From a virus, in IMG/VR virus record IMGVR_UViG_3300028198_000256, positions 51,004-115,003 of that record: DNA of 64,000 nt, one strand, 5' to 3'. Below, piece after piece: positions 1 through 8,495 of this stretch. The notes under the pieces are model-generated. The model ran no database searches. It was not told the DNA's origin and saw nothing but the letters and a program-made list of their open reading frames with translations. Within the stretch, counting starts at the first letter, position 1, and each line of letters starts with the position of its first letter. Both the position numbers and the translations under genes were made by a program.

Positions 1-12
1 AGGTTTCTTCAT
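1..12 (-). CDS. First codons of a gene running out of the window
   Basis: An ATG at position 12 (reading MKKP) follows an AGAGGTG ribosome binding site at a normal distance, just after the stop of the preceding minus-strand gene. Only four codons are inside the window, so nothing can be said about the product. Confidence 0.4.
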
Positions 13-46
13 ATCACACCTCTTACATACCATTTTTCTAATGCCA

Positions 47-946
47 TTATGTTAAGAAAAAATCATCCAATACAGTTGACGTTGAAGACGTTATATTATT
101 ATGTTTAATATTATCAACTCCCATTTCAAAATCAGGTCTATTTTTATCCGATTCATTAATAATAATAACATCTTTAAGATCTGTTACATCTTTCCATTGT
201 AGTTTATCTTTTTTTGGATAATTCTTAGTCCAATTCATAGACGATAATTTAAGTAATATTTTAGCAGAACGTTTATCTAATGGATATATGTATCTAAACA
301 TATAACCCTTATATCTACGTATACCACGTTCTTTCATAAATCCTGTGGTCAACCAACTCAACTTATCTTTTTTAAACATATCATCATTACGTCTTTCCCA
401 CTCTACATTTTCTTTACATAAATCTTTACTACTTCTTGGATGTAATTTCTCACCATTTTCCATCATATAAACATCTGTCCAATACCGTTCACCAAAATAA
501 AAATTAGATGCTTGATAAACATATCCACATTTACCCATAATTCCATCTGCCATAGTATACAAATATTTACAATTAGTATTCCGTTTAATCCACCTAATAC
601 TTGATGATATCATGCAAGACCCATATGACTTAGTTCCATTTAATTTAGGTAACAAACACATTTTACCAATTTCAAAATAATAATTAGTCAAAGAATGTTT
701 ATATCCAGAACTCCGAACATTTGGAACATTCAATTCAAACAATTCATCCTTCAACGTTGGTAATATTTTAGCAATAGTATGTCTTGGTCGTGTACCCCAC
801 CCCAATGTCATAACTCCTGATAATTCATCCTTTAAAAAAAACCCAAGATAATGTGTAGTTAGTGCCGGCATAACTGGTGAATAATGATACTTTTCTATAA
901 ACATAACAGCTGTTATTTTATCAATTTTTTTTACTTCAAACTTCAT
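47..946 (-). CDS. Possible Mom-like DNA-modification protein (GNAT-like fold)
   Basis: A 299-residue protein. Its N-terminal third carries a HYSPVMP segment near residue 21 and a hydrophobic strand leading to GVMTLGWGTRP, which recalls phage Mom-type adenine-modification proteins of the GNAT superfamily. This is recognition by eye and is weak. The C-terminus ends in VLDDFFLT, close to the last residues of the phage DNA polymerase (VLDDFL) and of three DNA methyltransferases in this window. That supports a DNA-associated role and possible docking on the sliding clamp. It overlaps the end of the alanine dehydrogenase gene by 11 nt, so it is probably the last gene visible of that operon. A generic phage acetyltransferase is an alternative. 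Confidence 0.4.
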   Translation of the reverse strand: MKFEVKKIDKITAVMFIEKYHYSPVMPALTTHYLGFFLKDELSGVMTLGWGTRPRHTIAKILPTLKDELFELNVPNVRSSGYKHSLTNYYFEIGKMCLLPKLNGTKSYGSCMISSSIRWIKRNTNCKYLYTMADGIMGKCGYVYQASNFYFGERYWTDVYMMENGEKLHPRSSKDLCKENVEWERRNDDMFKKDKLSWLTTGFMKERGIRRYKGYMFRYIYPLDKRSAKILLKLSSMNWTKNYPKKDKLQWKDVTDLKDVIIINESDKNRPDFEMGVDNIKHNNITSSTSTVLDDFFLT

Positions 947-2045
947 AATACTCCATAAGTTCTAATGATTCAGCAACCATTAAATTAGTGATTCTACCAT
1001 TATGTGTATATATACCATTTGTGAAATTAGGATCCACGTTATCAAGACCCATATCAGCCAAAACAGTTATATATGGTAATGTCGCCTTAGTAAGTATGTT
1101 AGTAGCACTTTTAGGATATGCACCGGGCATATTAGACACACAATAATGAATAACCCCATGGTGCATAAATACAGGGTTCTGATGACTCCTAATATGTGAC
1201 GTTTCAATGCAACCACCTTGGTCAATAGACACATCAACCACCACCGAACCGTTCCTCATACTTTTTACCATATCTTCAGTAACAACAATAGGAGATTTCT
1301 TTCCTGGTATTGAAACTGCACCAATAACTAAATCAGCATCTTTAACAGCAGGCTCCAAATTCCATGAAGTGGAACACTTATATTCAATAGAAGTATCCAT
1401 ATGACCTCTACTCAAATACTCCCAACGATAATCGGTTTCCAACCCTAAAATAATAACATTAGCACCCATCCCATTTGCCATCTCAGCCGCATGTCTACCA
1501 ACAACACCATCACCAACAACTACCACATTACCAGAATTAACACCATTAATTTTTCCTAGTTGTACACCAGACCCATCAAAAAACATTGACTTATCTGTAT
1601 ACTGAAGATAATAACTACCAATAGTAACCGCCATATTACCAGCAATAGCAGACATAGGTGACAACAACGGTAAATTACCAAAATTATCTGTTATTGATTC
1701 ATATGCTATGGCAGTAGTATTGGTGGATAATAATTTAAGTGTCAGTTCTTTATCTACACCCGCAAGATGAAGATAAGTAAATAATATTTGCCCATTAAAA
1801 TATTTGTATTCTTCCACTTGAGGTTCTTTAACTTTAACCACAAGATCCGAATCCCATGCATAAAAGTCGTGGCATATTGTCGCACCGGATGATATGTAAT
1901 CATCATCCGAATAACCAGAACCAACCCCAGCTTCAAATGTTACACATACAGAGTGACCTCTATCAACCAATTCACGCACACCATTTGGGGTAATTGCTAC
2001 CCTATGTTCGTTTTCCTTTATTTCTTTGATTAATCCAATTTTCAT
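936..2045 (-). CDS. ald: Alanine dehydrogenase
   Basis: A 369-residue full-length member of the NAD-dependent alanine dehydrogenase family, which interconverts L-alanine with pyruvate, ammonia and NADH. The N-terminus MKIGLIKEIKENEHRV contains the substrate arginine of the family; VKVKEP holds the substrate lysine and YLHLAG the catalytic histidine. The nucleotide-binding loop is VVGDGVVGRHAA near residue 176. It overlaps the purN end by 44 nt, but the start is fixed by the canonical N-terminal motif. In this genome it could supply pyruvate from alanine or dispose of nitrogen; direction cannot be told from sequence. Alanine dehydrogenase is unexpected in a T4-like phage. Confidence 0.92.
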   Translation of the reverse strand: MKIGLIKEIKENEHRVAITPNGVRELVDRGHSVCVTFEAGVGSGYSDDDYISSGATICHDFYAWDSDLVVKVKEPQVEEYKYFNGQILFTYLHLAGVDKELTLKLLSTNTTAIAYESITDNFGNLPLLSPMSAIAGNMAVTIGSYYLQYTDKSMFFDGSGVQLGKINGVNSGNVVVVGDGVVGRHAAEMANGMGANVIILGLETDYRWEYLSRGHMDTSIEYKCSTSWNLEPAVKDADLVIGAVSIPGKKSPIVVTEDMVKSMRNGSVVVDVSIDQGGCIETSHIRSHQNPVFMHHGVIHYCVSNMPGAYPKSATNILTKATLPYITVLADMGLDNVDPNFTNGIYTHNGRITNLMVAESLELMEYYEV

Positions 2046-2649
2046 ATTTAGTCCTCACTGATTCAACTTCCATCAATCTAGGAAGAATTTCATTAATAAC
2101 CCCTATATACAATTCAGATTCAGTAGCACGACAAGCATCACCTAACGATTGCACATCATCATTATCTCTAACTAAAACTAAATTCTGTTTCAATATCGGT
2201 CCAGAATCATATTCATCAGTAACAATATGTACAGTAACTCCTGTAACCTTATCATTAGACTCTAAGACTGATTTATATATATCATCACCAAACATATTAC
2301 CATGTTTAGGCAATAATGATGGATGGATGTTTAATATTCTATTTTCATACCCATTCAATACTATATTATTAACATGTTTCCTGTATCCAGACAACACTAC
2401 CAGATCAGTTGCAACTGATTTTAATTTATTAAAAATAGCATTATCTTCGTCATGTAGATTAGTTTTACCAGATATTATAGAAACATTAATACCATTATCA
2501 TGACACCATTGAACTATAGGAGCATCTTTATTATTACATATAACAACACCAACTTCAGCTACAATTCTCCATGAATTAATTGCTCCTATAACATCCCTAG
2601 CAGCAGTACCACCATCTGACGCCAAAAAACTAATAATTGGTGTCTTCAT
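2002..2649 (-). CDS. purN: Phosphoribosylglycinamide formyltransferase
   Basis: A 215-residue GART-type enzyme transferring a formyl group from 10-formyl-tetrahydrofolate to GAR in de novo purine synthesis. The catalytic segment NIHPSLLPKHG carries the conserved Asn and His, and DEYDSGPIL carries the catalytic Asp. The N-terminal SDGGTAARD loop matches the phosphate-binding region. Length is close to bacterial PurN (about 212). It follows the acyl-CoA dehydrogenase gene after only 4 nt. It fits the phage's purine and pyrimidine precursor set (prs, pyrD, thyX). Confidence 0.88.
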   Translation of the reverse strand: MKTPIISFLASDGGTAARDVIGAINSWRIVAEVGVVICNNKDAPIVQWCHDNGINVSIISGKTNLHDEDNAIFNKLKSVATDLVVLSGYRKHVNNIVLNGYENRILNIHPSLLPKHGNMFGDDIYKSVLESNDKVTGVTVHIVTDEYDSGPILKQNLVLVRDNDDVQSLGDACRATESELYIGVINEILPRLMEVESVRTKYENWINQRNKGKRT

Positions 2650-2653
2650 AATA

Positions 2654-4777
2654 TCACCTCAAATCTTTATCAAAATCATCTACCATAATTGATTCATGTT
2701 CTAAAATTCCATCTAATTCGCCTTTCAGATTAGACTCATATGCCCTTTCTAAAATATTTAATGCATCCTTTGTATTAGATGATGTAAAAGTTTTATCTGT
2801 CAACCTAGACCTTGCATCAAATCCTAATGCAGATTTAATTGAATTAGGAACATTGACCACCGACTTCACCATTCTACTATTCAACTTATCTGATGGACCC
2901 TTATATCTTCTACCAAATGGAAATATCAAACGTCTTAATATAAACCCAATGAACTTTGAAGGATAATTGTCTAAAATGTCCTCAAACGATTTCTGTATAT
3001 TATATAATCCAGACTCAGCACCCCATGTAACATATAATATATCATTCTTCTTATCCATATCATCAGTATCTTCGTAACGTTTTAATACCGCAGATGTCAT
3101 ATACAACTCTGAAAATGCATCTGCAAATCTACCAGTTATTCTTTGTCGTTTCTTAAGATCAGCACCCAACACCGATATACTTATATCAGATAACAATGCA
3201 AAGTTCTTTGATTCCAATTCAATACGTTTATAATACTTACCAATTTCACATGATGCGTCTTTTGGTTTAGATATAAACATACCACCAGTAATATTATGAT
3301 ATAATGACCCAAATATATTACCAATAGTATATTTAAGATGACCCATTAACGCCTTATTAAATGCAATCGCATCACCACATTCAGCAGAAGTTACTTCATC
3401 TTTTATAAATGGATGACACCGTAAAGATCCTTGAGAAAATACAATTAGAGATCTCGTTAATATATTCGCACCCTCAACAGTATTAGCAATAGGTTGTGTT
3501 ATATAATAATTCAATAATAAATTATTAGGACCATCAGATATACCCTTTCCAGCCAAAATGTCCATACCATCAATAATACATTGTCGCATCCTTTCAGTAC
3601 ATTGATATTTCAACATGGCAGAAATAACAGATGGTTTTTCACCATTTACTATTGCAGTAGTAGTGAGATTACACGCAGCCTCTACAACATAACATTGTCC
3701 AATTATCCTAGACAATGGCTCTTCAATACCTTCCATCTTGGAAATTGGAATTTTAAATTGTTTTCTTATCCTAGAATATGCAGTAGTAACTTTTAATGTA
3801 TGTTTAATACCAGCCATAGATAATGATGGTAATGATATTGCCCTACCAGCCGCAAGACACGCCATTAACATTCGCCAACCCTTTCCTACCCCATCAATTC
3901 CACCTATAACATGATTCAATGGTAAAAATACATCTTTACCATAATTTGGTCCATTCATAAATGCTTGTCTAGCAGGATAATGTCTGCGTCCTATACGAAC
4001 ACCCTTAGTATCAGTTGGAACTAATACTAAACTTATACCCTCAACAGGAGGCGAATGCTCAGATTCTTTCAATAACTCATCAGGATCCACAATATGACAC
4101 GCAACACCAAGTAATGTAGATACTGGTCCTAGTGTGATATATCGTTTTTCCCAATTTAATCTAATACCTAATACCTTTTCACCGTCATATTCCCCATATT
4201 CAACAACACCATAATCTTCCATCGCCGCAGCATCTGAACCAGAATATGGTCCTGTTAATGCAAATGCCGGTATATCTTTACCTGATGATAATGTAGGTAA
4301 CCATTTATCTTTTTGTTCTTGTGTGCCAAACTCATAAAGCAATTCACCAGGACCCAAAGAATTTGGAACCATAGTAGTAATTGCTAATGATATACTTCTT
4401 GATGCTAAAATTGATATGATACACGATTGTGCATATGCTGAAAATTCCAAACCACCATATTCTTTCTTGATATTAAGTGCAAAAAAACCATTATCTTTTA
4501 AATAATCCCACACCTCAACTGGTAAATCTTTATGTATAACATTAACTTCCCAATCAGACACCATTTCACAAACAGTATCAACTTCAGAGTTAATGAAATC
4601 ATGTTCTTCTTGTGTTAATTTAGTTTGTTCTGTATTTAATAATATATCCCAGTTTGGTCTACCACCAAATAACTCAGATTCCCACCATACTGTACCGGCA
4701 TCTAAAGCCTCTCTTTCAGTATTTGATATCTTTGGTAATATCTTTTGGAATAATTTCATACCATATTCATTCATCAT
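2654..4777 (-). CDS. fadE: FadE-like acyl-CoA dehydrogenase
   Basis: A 707-residue acyl-CoA dehydrogenase of the large FadE subfamily, which catalyses the first, FAD-dependent step of beta-oxidation (acyl-CoA to trans-2-enoyl-CoA). Diagnostic segments are FALTGPYSGSDAAAM (FAD/substrate), AYSRIRKQFKIPISKMEG and the TVEGANILTRS segment with the FadE-type catalytic Glu. A long C-terminal FadE-like domain follows. E. coli FadE is about 814 residues; the shortfall is at the N-terminus, where the bacterial protein has hydrophobic membrane segments, so this version looks soluble. It sits 4 nt upstream of purN and downstream of two microproteins. With the FadJ- and FadI-like genes it completes the beta-oxidation cycle. 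Confidence 0.9.
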   Translation of the reverse strand: MMNEYGMKLFQKILPKISNTEREALDAGTVWWESELFGGRPNWDILLNTEQTKLTQEEHDFINSEVDTVCEMVSDWEVNVIHKDLPVEVWDYLKDNGFFALNIKKEYGGLEFSAYAQSCIISILASRSISLAITTMVPNSLGPGELLYEFGTQEQKDKWLPTLSSGKDIPAFALTGPYSGSDAAAMEDYGVVEYGEYDGEKVLGIRLNWEKRYITLGPVSTLLGVACHIVDPDELLKESEHSPPVEGISLVLVPTDTKGVRIGRRHYPARQAFMNGPNYGKDVFLPLNHVIGGIDGVGKGWRMLMACLAAGRAISLPSLSMAGIKHTLKVTTAYSRIRKQFKIPISKMEGIEEPLSRIIGQCYVVEAACNLTTTAIVNGEKPSVISAMLKYQCTERMRQCIIDGMDILAGKGISDGPNNLLLNYYITQPIANTVEGANILTRSLIVFSQGSLRCHPFIKDEVTSAECGDAIAFNKALMGHLKYTIGNIFGSLYHNITGGMFISKPKDASCEIGKYYKRIELESKNFALLSDISISVLGADLKKRQRITGRFADAFSELYMTSAVLKRYEDTDDMDKKNDILYVTWGAESGLYNIQKSFEDILDNYPSKFIGFILRRLIFPFGRRYKGPSDKLNSRMVKSVVNVPNSIKSALGFDARSRLTDKTFTSSNTKDALNILERAYESNLKGELDGILEHESIMVDDFDKDLR

Positions 4778-4788
4778 ATATCATACCT

Positions 4789-4935
4789 CTAAAATAAAAT
4801 AAAATCCACCACCCATACTATTATATATAACATTAATGGTATACCAAATGTCAATACAGACATCCAAACCGACTTAGTAACAGATTTACACAACCCATTA
4901 CATTGATAATTAATCTTTTCCCTTATTCTCTCCAT
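4789..4935 (-). CDS. Single-span membrane microprotein
   Basis: A 48-residue ORF starting MERIREKINYQ, with a hydrophobic helix over about residues 25-47. Its start codon lies inside the 3' end of the preceding 55-residue gene in another frame, a typical overlap here. It ends just before fadE. No family recognised. Confidence 0.45.
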   Translation of the reverse strand: MERIREKINYQCNGLCKSVTKSVWMSVLTFGIPLMLYIIVWVVDFILF

Positions 4936-5077
4936 CCTTGACTGTACTAATTCTTCCACTTTCTTTATTCTCCGTTTTTTGTTTATTATTAAATATCATA
5001 TCCCAATTATCTCTATATTGTTTATTACTTACTTTAGATTTTATAGAATCTCCTGTTATATCATTCTTAGCTACCAT
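4910..5077 (-). CDS. Small hydrophilic phage protein
   Basis: A 55-residue charged protein (MVAKNDITGDS start) containing a YRDNWDMIF segment that resembles a short motif seen in small proteins of marine T4-like phages. It overlaps its neighbours on both sides. Function unknown. Confidence 0.45.
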   Translation of the reverse strand: MVAKNDITGDSIKSKVSNKQYRDNWDMIFNNKQKTENKESGRISTVKDGENKGKD

Positions 5078-5369
5078 TTTCTATTTTTCTGTTTAATTTT
5101 TCTATTTTTCTGTTTAATTTGTCGCGATTCCGTTTAAGAGATTTAATCTCACGTTTTAAGTTTCTCACATCATCCAAATACCGGTTTGCATCATTTATAT
5201 CACCACATTTAGCCTCCATACGATTACCAATGCTCTGTAATTCCTCCAGTAATCCCATAACAATTGAAAAGTTTCGTGTTTTATAACAAGAACGCATTTC
5301 ATCTATCACAGTACAAAAATATCTATTTGCCATAAATTCCTCCTCATCTATCCAAATTTCTTTTTTCAT
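5067..5369 (-). CDS. Small coiled-coil protein
   Basis: A 100-residue protein. The chosen start (MKKEIWIDEEE) directly follows the stop of the VWA gene; a longer frame would run into that gene. The last 35 residues are a Lys/Arg/Leu-rich coiled coil ending in two copies of KLNRKIE, encoded by a 21-bp tandem repeat. Unknown function, probably co-translated with the VWA gene. Confidence 0.6.
   Translation of the reverse strand: MKKEIWIDEEEFMANRYFCTVIDEMRSCYKTRNFSIVMGLLEELQSIGNRMEAKCGDINDANRYLDDVRNLKREIKSLKRNRDKLNRKIEKLNRKIENGS
5080..5121 (-). repeat. 21-bp tandem duplication
   Basis: Two adjacent copies of a 21-bp unit differing only at the last base. They encode the KLNRKIE heptads at the C-terminus of the coiled-coil protein, so the coil appears to have been lengthened by slippage. 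Copy number may vary between related phages. Confidence 0.8.
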
Positions 5370-5370
5370 A

Positions 5371-7551
5371 TTAAGCAACCATTCTTGCAAATTCTTGTGC
5401 AATCAACTTGTTAGATTTCTTGTTCTTTTGGAACTTTTTAAAATCACGTTTGATTGTATTCATTCTCTTACGGTCTGTTGTAAACAAAGGGTCATCATCA
5501 GCAACTGTTACAAATTCATCATCTTCTGCCTGTAACCGTTTATCATGAACCACAATGTAACGGTCATAAAACTCATTATCCGAATCAATTTTATCATGAA
5601 CAATATATCCCACTTTTGGATTAACCAATTTACGATATGATGTTAAGAAAAAACCAATTACATTATATCGTTTTCGTAATGCATCAAACATCGCCTTTTG
5701 ATATAATTTAGTTCTTGAATAATATGAATAAATACCACCCACGTTCGCCTCAAGTCTACCATAACCTTCAACATCAAAAACTACAACCTTTTGATCACCA
5801 TAACCCAAACTTTTAGTTCTGATATCTTGTGCCTGACCATCAGTCAGGAAAACCACATTCATCTTTTCAGTATTATGTTTCTTAACAAAATCATCCGCAA
5901 GAATTAATGAGTAAGCAGCAGTTTCAATTAATGGTGTTCCACCCATTGAAAACAGTTTCTCTTTCATCCAAGCATTACCACCTGTCAATGTTTCAGAAGA
6001 AAACATAACTCGTTGAGTCATTTTGTTCTGTTTACTCGTTGTCCAACTAGAATCGGCAATTTTAATCATTCCTAATGCATAATTGGCAAGGTCATATTTA
6101 CCATAATCTTCACCTTTACCAAACATGTTTCTTTTGCCATTATCTTTCCATTTTTTACCATTAGTAGTAAATGTATATAATTCATATGGAATACCAACAC
6201 GTTTCGCAAACATAATCAAAATAACAGACTGTTTTACGGTTTCATATAAACGACCCCACATAGAACTAGAGAAATCAACATACATCAATAATCCATGATT
6301 CTTAGCATCAGGAAATGACATGATTGACTTGAAAATATGATCGTCTAACTTATATTGCCACAATTTATCCACATCAATTGAACCACTTGTAGACTGTCTT
6401 GCCTTTCTTGATTCCATTGCAGATTTACGAAGTTCAAATTGTTGAACCATAGCATTTACTGCGGGTTTAACATCACGAATAAACTCTTTATATCTTACAT
6501 TAATGAACTCATCATGATAAATTTGCATAGCGGGTTGATTATTCTTCATTTCTAAGAATTCAGTATAACTTCTCTCCACCTCTTCATCAGTATATAAAAA
6601 CTCATTAACCAATTGTTCCTTTGTGAATTTAAGATATGAAGTACCACTACCCTCATTAATCATCTTATTTTCATTCTTTCTAAATGCATCATCAGTAACA
6701 GAATGATATGGATCTTCACCAGTAGTATCACCAGTATCAGAAAGTCCACCACCAGAAGAAGAAGAAACATTATCTTCTTCAACACTATTATCATCAGTAA
6801 CATTAGCATCAGCATCAGTATCAGAAGAACCAGATTCTAATGAGTCATCACCATCTTCTGAAGATTCAGTATCACCAACATCAGAATTTAAACTTTCAGA
6901 CAATCCAGAAGAATCTTCAGATTCTTCAGATTCTTCTGAATCACCAGAACCATCACTTGATTGTTGCTGCTGTTGCTGTTGTGGTTGCTGCTGTTCATCA
7001 AGAAACTCCATCAACTCACGTGAAACTCTAACTGTATCATCCCAAGTATCAATTTGAAATACTTTAGACATCATAACAGATTCTTTAAATGAAAACTTAA
7101 TATCAATAGTTTTTGATAACTTAGCCTTCAAATTCAATCTATCAAGAAATCCCAAAGTATCAACATCAACATCTTTAATACCAAAGAAATTATCTGCAAC
7201 TAAATGACGATATCCTTTTAGGAAATCATTAATTAATCCAGGATAAAATTCACGAACAAGACGTTCAATACGAACATCTTCAACAATATTTAAAATAGAA
7301 TGTGGTATATCTTCAATATCAGGTAATAACTTATTTATACTTTCATCATGACTGAAAATACTAGGTGTATATAATGCATGACCAACCTCATGTCCAATGA
7401 ACAGAGTGGCAGCATCTTTATATTCTTCTTTCAATAATGGCAATCTAAGAATACGATTAGTAGGGTCAAATGAAGCAGTTCTAAAATTACCCTCAATAAC
7501 TTCTAAATCTTCTCTTGCCATTAATTTGGAAAGTAGTGAAGTGTTTAACAT
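5371..7551 (-). CDS. VWA-domain protein with HExxH motif (CobT-like)
   Basis: A 726-residue protein. Residues about 50-60 contain GHEVGH, a zinc-metallopeptidase-like HExxH. Residues about 190-290 are a low-complexity Gln-, then Ser/Asp/Glu-rich linker. The C-terminal half has a von Willebrand A fold with a DFSSS MIDAS motif. This layout resembles CobT-like partners of MoxR/CobS-type AAA ATPases; marine T4-like phages carry a CobS-like ATPase, which would lie outside this window. The likely role is a chaperone-like remodelling pair, not cobalamin synthesis, but that is inference. It has its own early promoter about 30 nt upstream. Confidence 0.7.
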   Translation of the reverse strand: MLNTSLLSKLMAREDLEVIEGNFRTASFDPTNRILRLPLLKEEYKDAATLFIGHEVGHALYTPSIFSHDESINKLLPDIEDIPHSILNIVEDVRIERLVREFYPGLINDFLKGYRHLVADNFFGIKDVDVDTLGFLDRLNLKAKLSKTIDIKFSFKESVMMSKVFQIDTWDDTVRVSRELMEFLDEQQQPQQQQQQQSSDGSGDSEESEESEDSSGLSESLNSDVGDTESSEDGDDSLESGSSDTDADANVTDDNSVEEDNVSSSSGGGLSDTGDTTGEDPYHSVTDDAFRKNENKMINEGSGTSYLKFTKEQLVNEFLYTDEEVERSYTEFLEMKNNQPAMQIYHDEFINVRYKEFIRDVKPAVNAMVQQFELRKSAMESRKARQSTSGSIDVDKLWQYKLDDHIFKSIMSFPDAKNHGLLMYVDFSSSMWGRLYETVKQSVILIMFAKRVGIPYELYTFTTNGKKWKDNGKRNMFGKGEDYGKYDLANYALGMIKIADSSWTTSKQNKMTQRVMFSSETLTGGNAWMKEKLFSMGGTPLIETAAYSLILADDFVKKHNTEKMNVVFLTDGQAQDIRTKSLGYGDQKVVVFDVEGYGRLEANVGGIYSYYSRTKLYQKAMFDALRKRYNVIGFFLTSYRKLVNPKVGYIVHDKIDSDNEFYDRYIVVHDKRLQAEDDEFVTVADDDPLFTTDRKRMNTIKRDFKKFQKNKKSNKLIAQEFARMVA

Positions 7552-7582
7552 TTAATTTACCTCTTTATTAACTTATATAGAG

Positions 7583-7611
7583 AGTATATCATACTTTAAC
7601 CGATATGTCAA
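7583..7611 (-). promoter_or_regulatory. Early promoter with extended -10
   Basis: Minus-strand TTGACA at 7606-7611 and TATACT at 7583-7588, 17 bp apart, with TGA immediately before the -10. It lies upstream of the VWA gene and belongs to the set of eight look-alike promoters. Confidence 0.85.
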
Positions 7612-7619
7612 GAACTATT

Positions 7620-8495
7620 TTATAAAAATTCATCCAATGTTGATACGTTACTCTTATAATTCATCAATAACAATTCCTTTCTTTTCTTTTGATTCTCCAC
7701 ATATGACGTTAACTGATTATTCATGGTGTATGTGAGATCCCATTCCTCTTGAGTCCATTCACTATACCATTCACGCAGAGTTGGATTGGAATTATATGTA
7801 ATCATACACGTATTACCAGACTTTGATACCTTTTCATAGAATTCTCTATGATTAAATCCTTTATGCATCGAACCATCCTTTCCATATAAAGAATCCTTGA
7901 TATCATATGGCGGATCCAGAAACAAAAATACATTCGGGTCATCATCAATTAATTCAGAATAATCTAGGTTCGTGATTTTCCAATTCTTGATAATCTTTCC
8001 GAATATTGTTAACGATTCTATTACCCTAAAGTTGAAACAATCTCTCATTGCCCATGTTGACATAGTACCAGATTCAGTTAAACCAGAGAAAGACATTCTA
8101 TTCATAGCATACCATCTCCATCCAACCTCAAATGGGTCTGTCTGATCTCCTATCTCCGATTTCATTTCATTGAACAATTCACGACTCTTGTCCACATCAT
8201 CTCCTACTGATTCCTTCTTTTTCTTTAAAATATTGACTAATTGTTCGGTATCACTCTGCAAAGTAATCCAGAAATAATATAGATTCTGATACTTATCATT
8301 TATATGAATGGGAATATTTGGGAATAAACGTGCAAATGCCAAGGAAGGAGACCCCCCACCACCGAAAGCATCTCGGTACTGGGTAATCTCCTTTATATTG
8401 GCTGGAAGTTTGGTATCATGAAACAAATACTTCATTGCCTTTGATTTACCACCTGGATACCTTAGTGGTGTTTTATAGTTGTTTAACGACCTCAC
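7620..8495 (-). CDS. dam: Dam-like D12-class adenine-N6 DNA methyltransferase
   Basis: A 291-residue MTase with the SAM-binding motif LRYPGGKSKA near the N-terminus and the catalytic LDPPYD motif near residue 190, in the order of the Dam/D12 class. It starts with GTG, sharing its G with the TAG stop of the ParB-like gene, so the two are translationally coupled. It ends in STLDEFL, matching the C-terminal peptide of the DNA polymerase. Likely role: methylating phage DNA against host restriction, possibly on newly replicated DNA via the clamp (inference). Confidence 0.88.
   Translation of the reverse strand: MRSLNNYKTPLRYPGGKSKAMKYLFHDTKLPANIKEITQYRDAFGGGGSPSLAFARLFPNIPIHINDKYQNLYYFWITLQSDTEQLVNILKKKKESVGDDVDKSRELFNEMKSEIGDQTDPFEVGWRWYAMNRMSFSGLTESGTMSTWAMRDCFNFRVIESLTIFGKIIKNWKITNLDYSELIDDDPNVFLFLDPPYDIKDSLYGKDGSMHKGFNHREFYEKVSKSGNTCMITYNSNPTLREWYSEWTQEEWDLTYTMNNQLTSYVENQKKRKELLLMNYKSNVSTLDEFL

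Noticed and set aside
1207-1404. Plus-strand ORFs opposite long minus-strand genes
   Set aside because: All plus-strand frames lie antisense to genes with clear protein families, lack ribosome binding sites and show no recognisable domains.
4823-4854. TTGACA at 4849-4854 as a ninth early promoter
   Set aside because: No TATNNT occurs at 16-18 bp and no TG extension is present. It lies inside the coding sequence of a small membrane protein.
5080-5121. Tandem repeat as a CRISPR or origin iteron
   Set aside because: Only two adjacent copies with no spacer, inside a coiled-coil coding sequence. No CRISPR array was seen anywhere in the window.
7321-7345. TATAAATA motifs inside genes (also near 27999, 49961 and 50431)
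   Set aside because: These late-promoter-like octamers lie within coding sequence of AT-rich genes and are expected by chance; only the two intergenic copies were kept.
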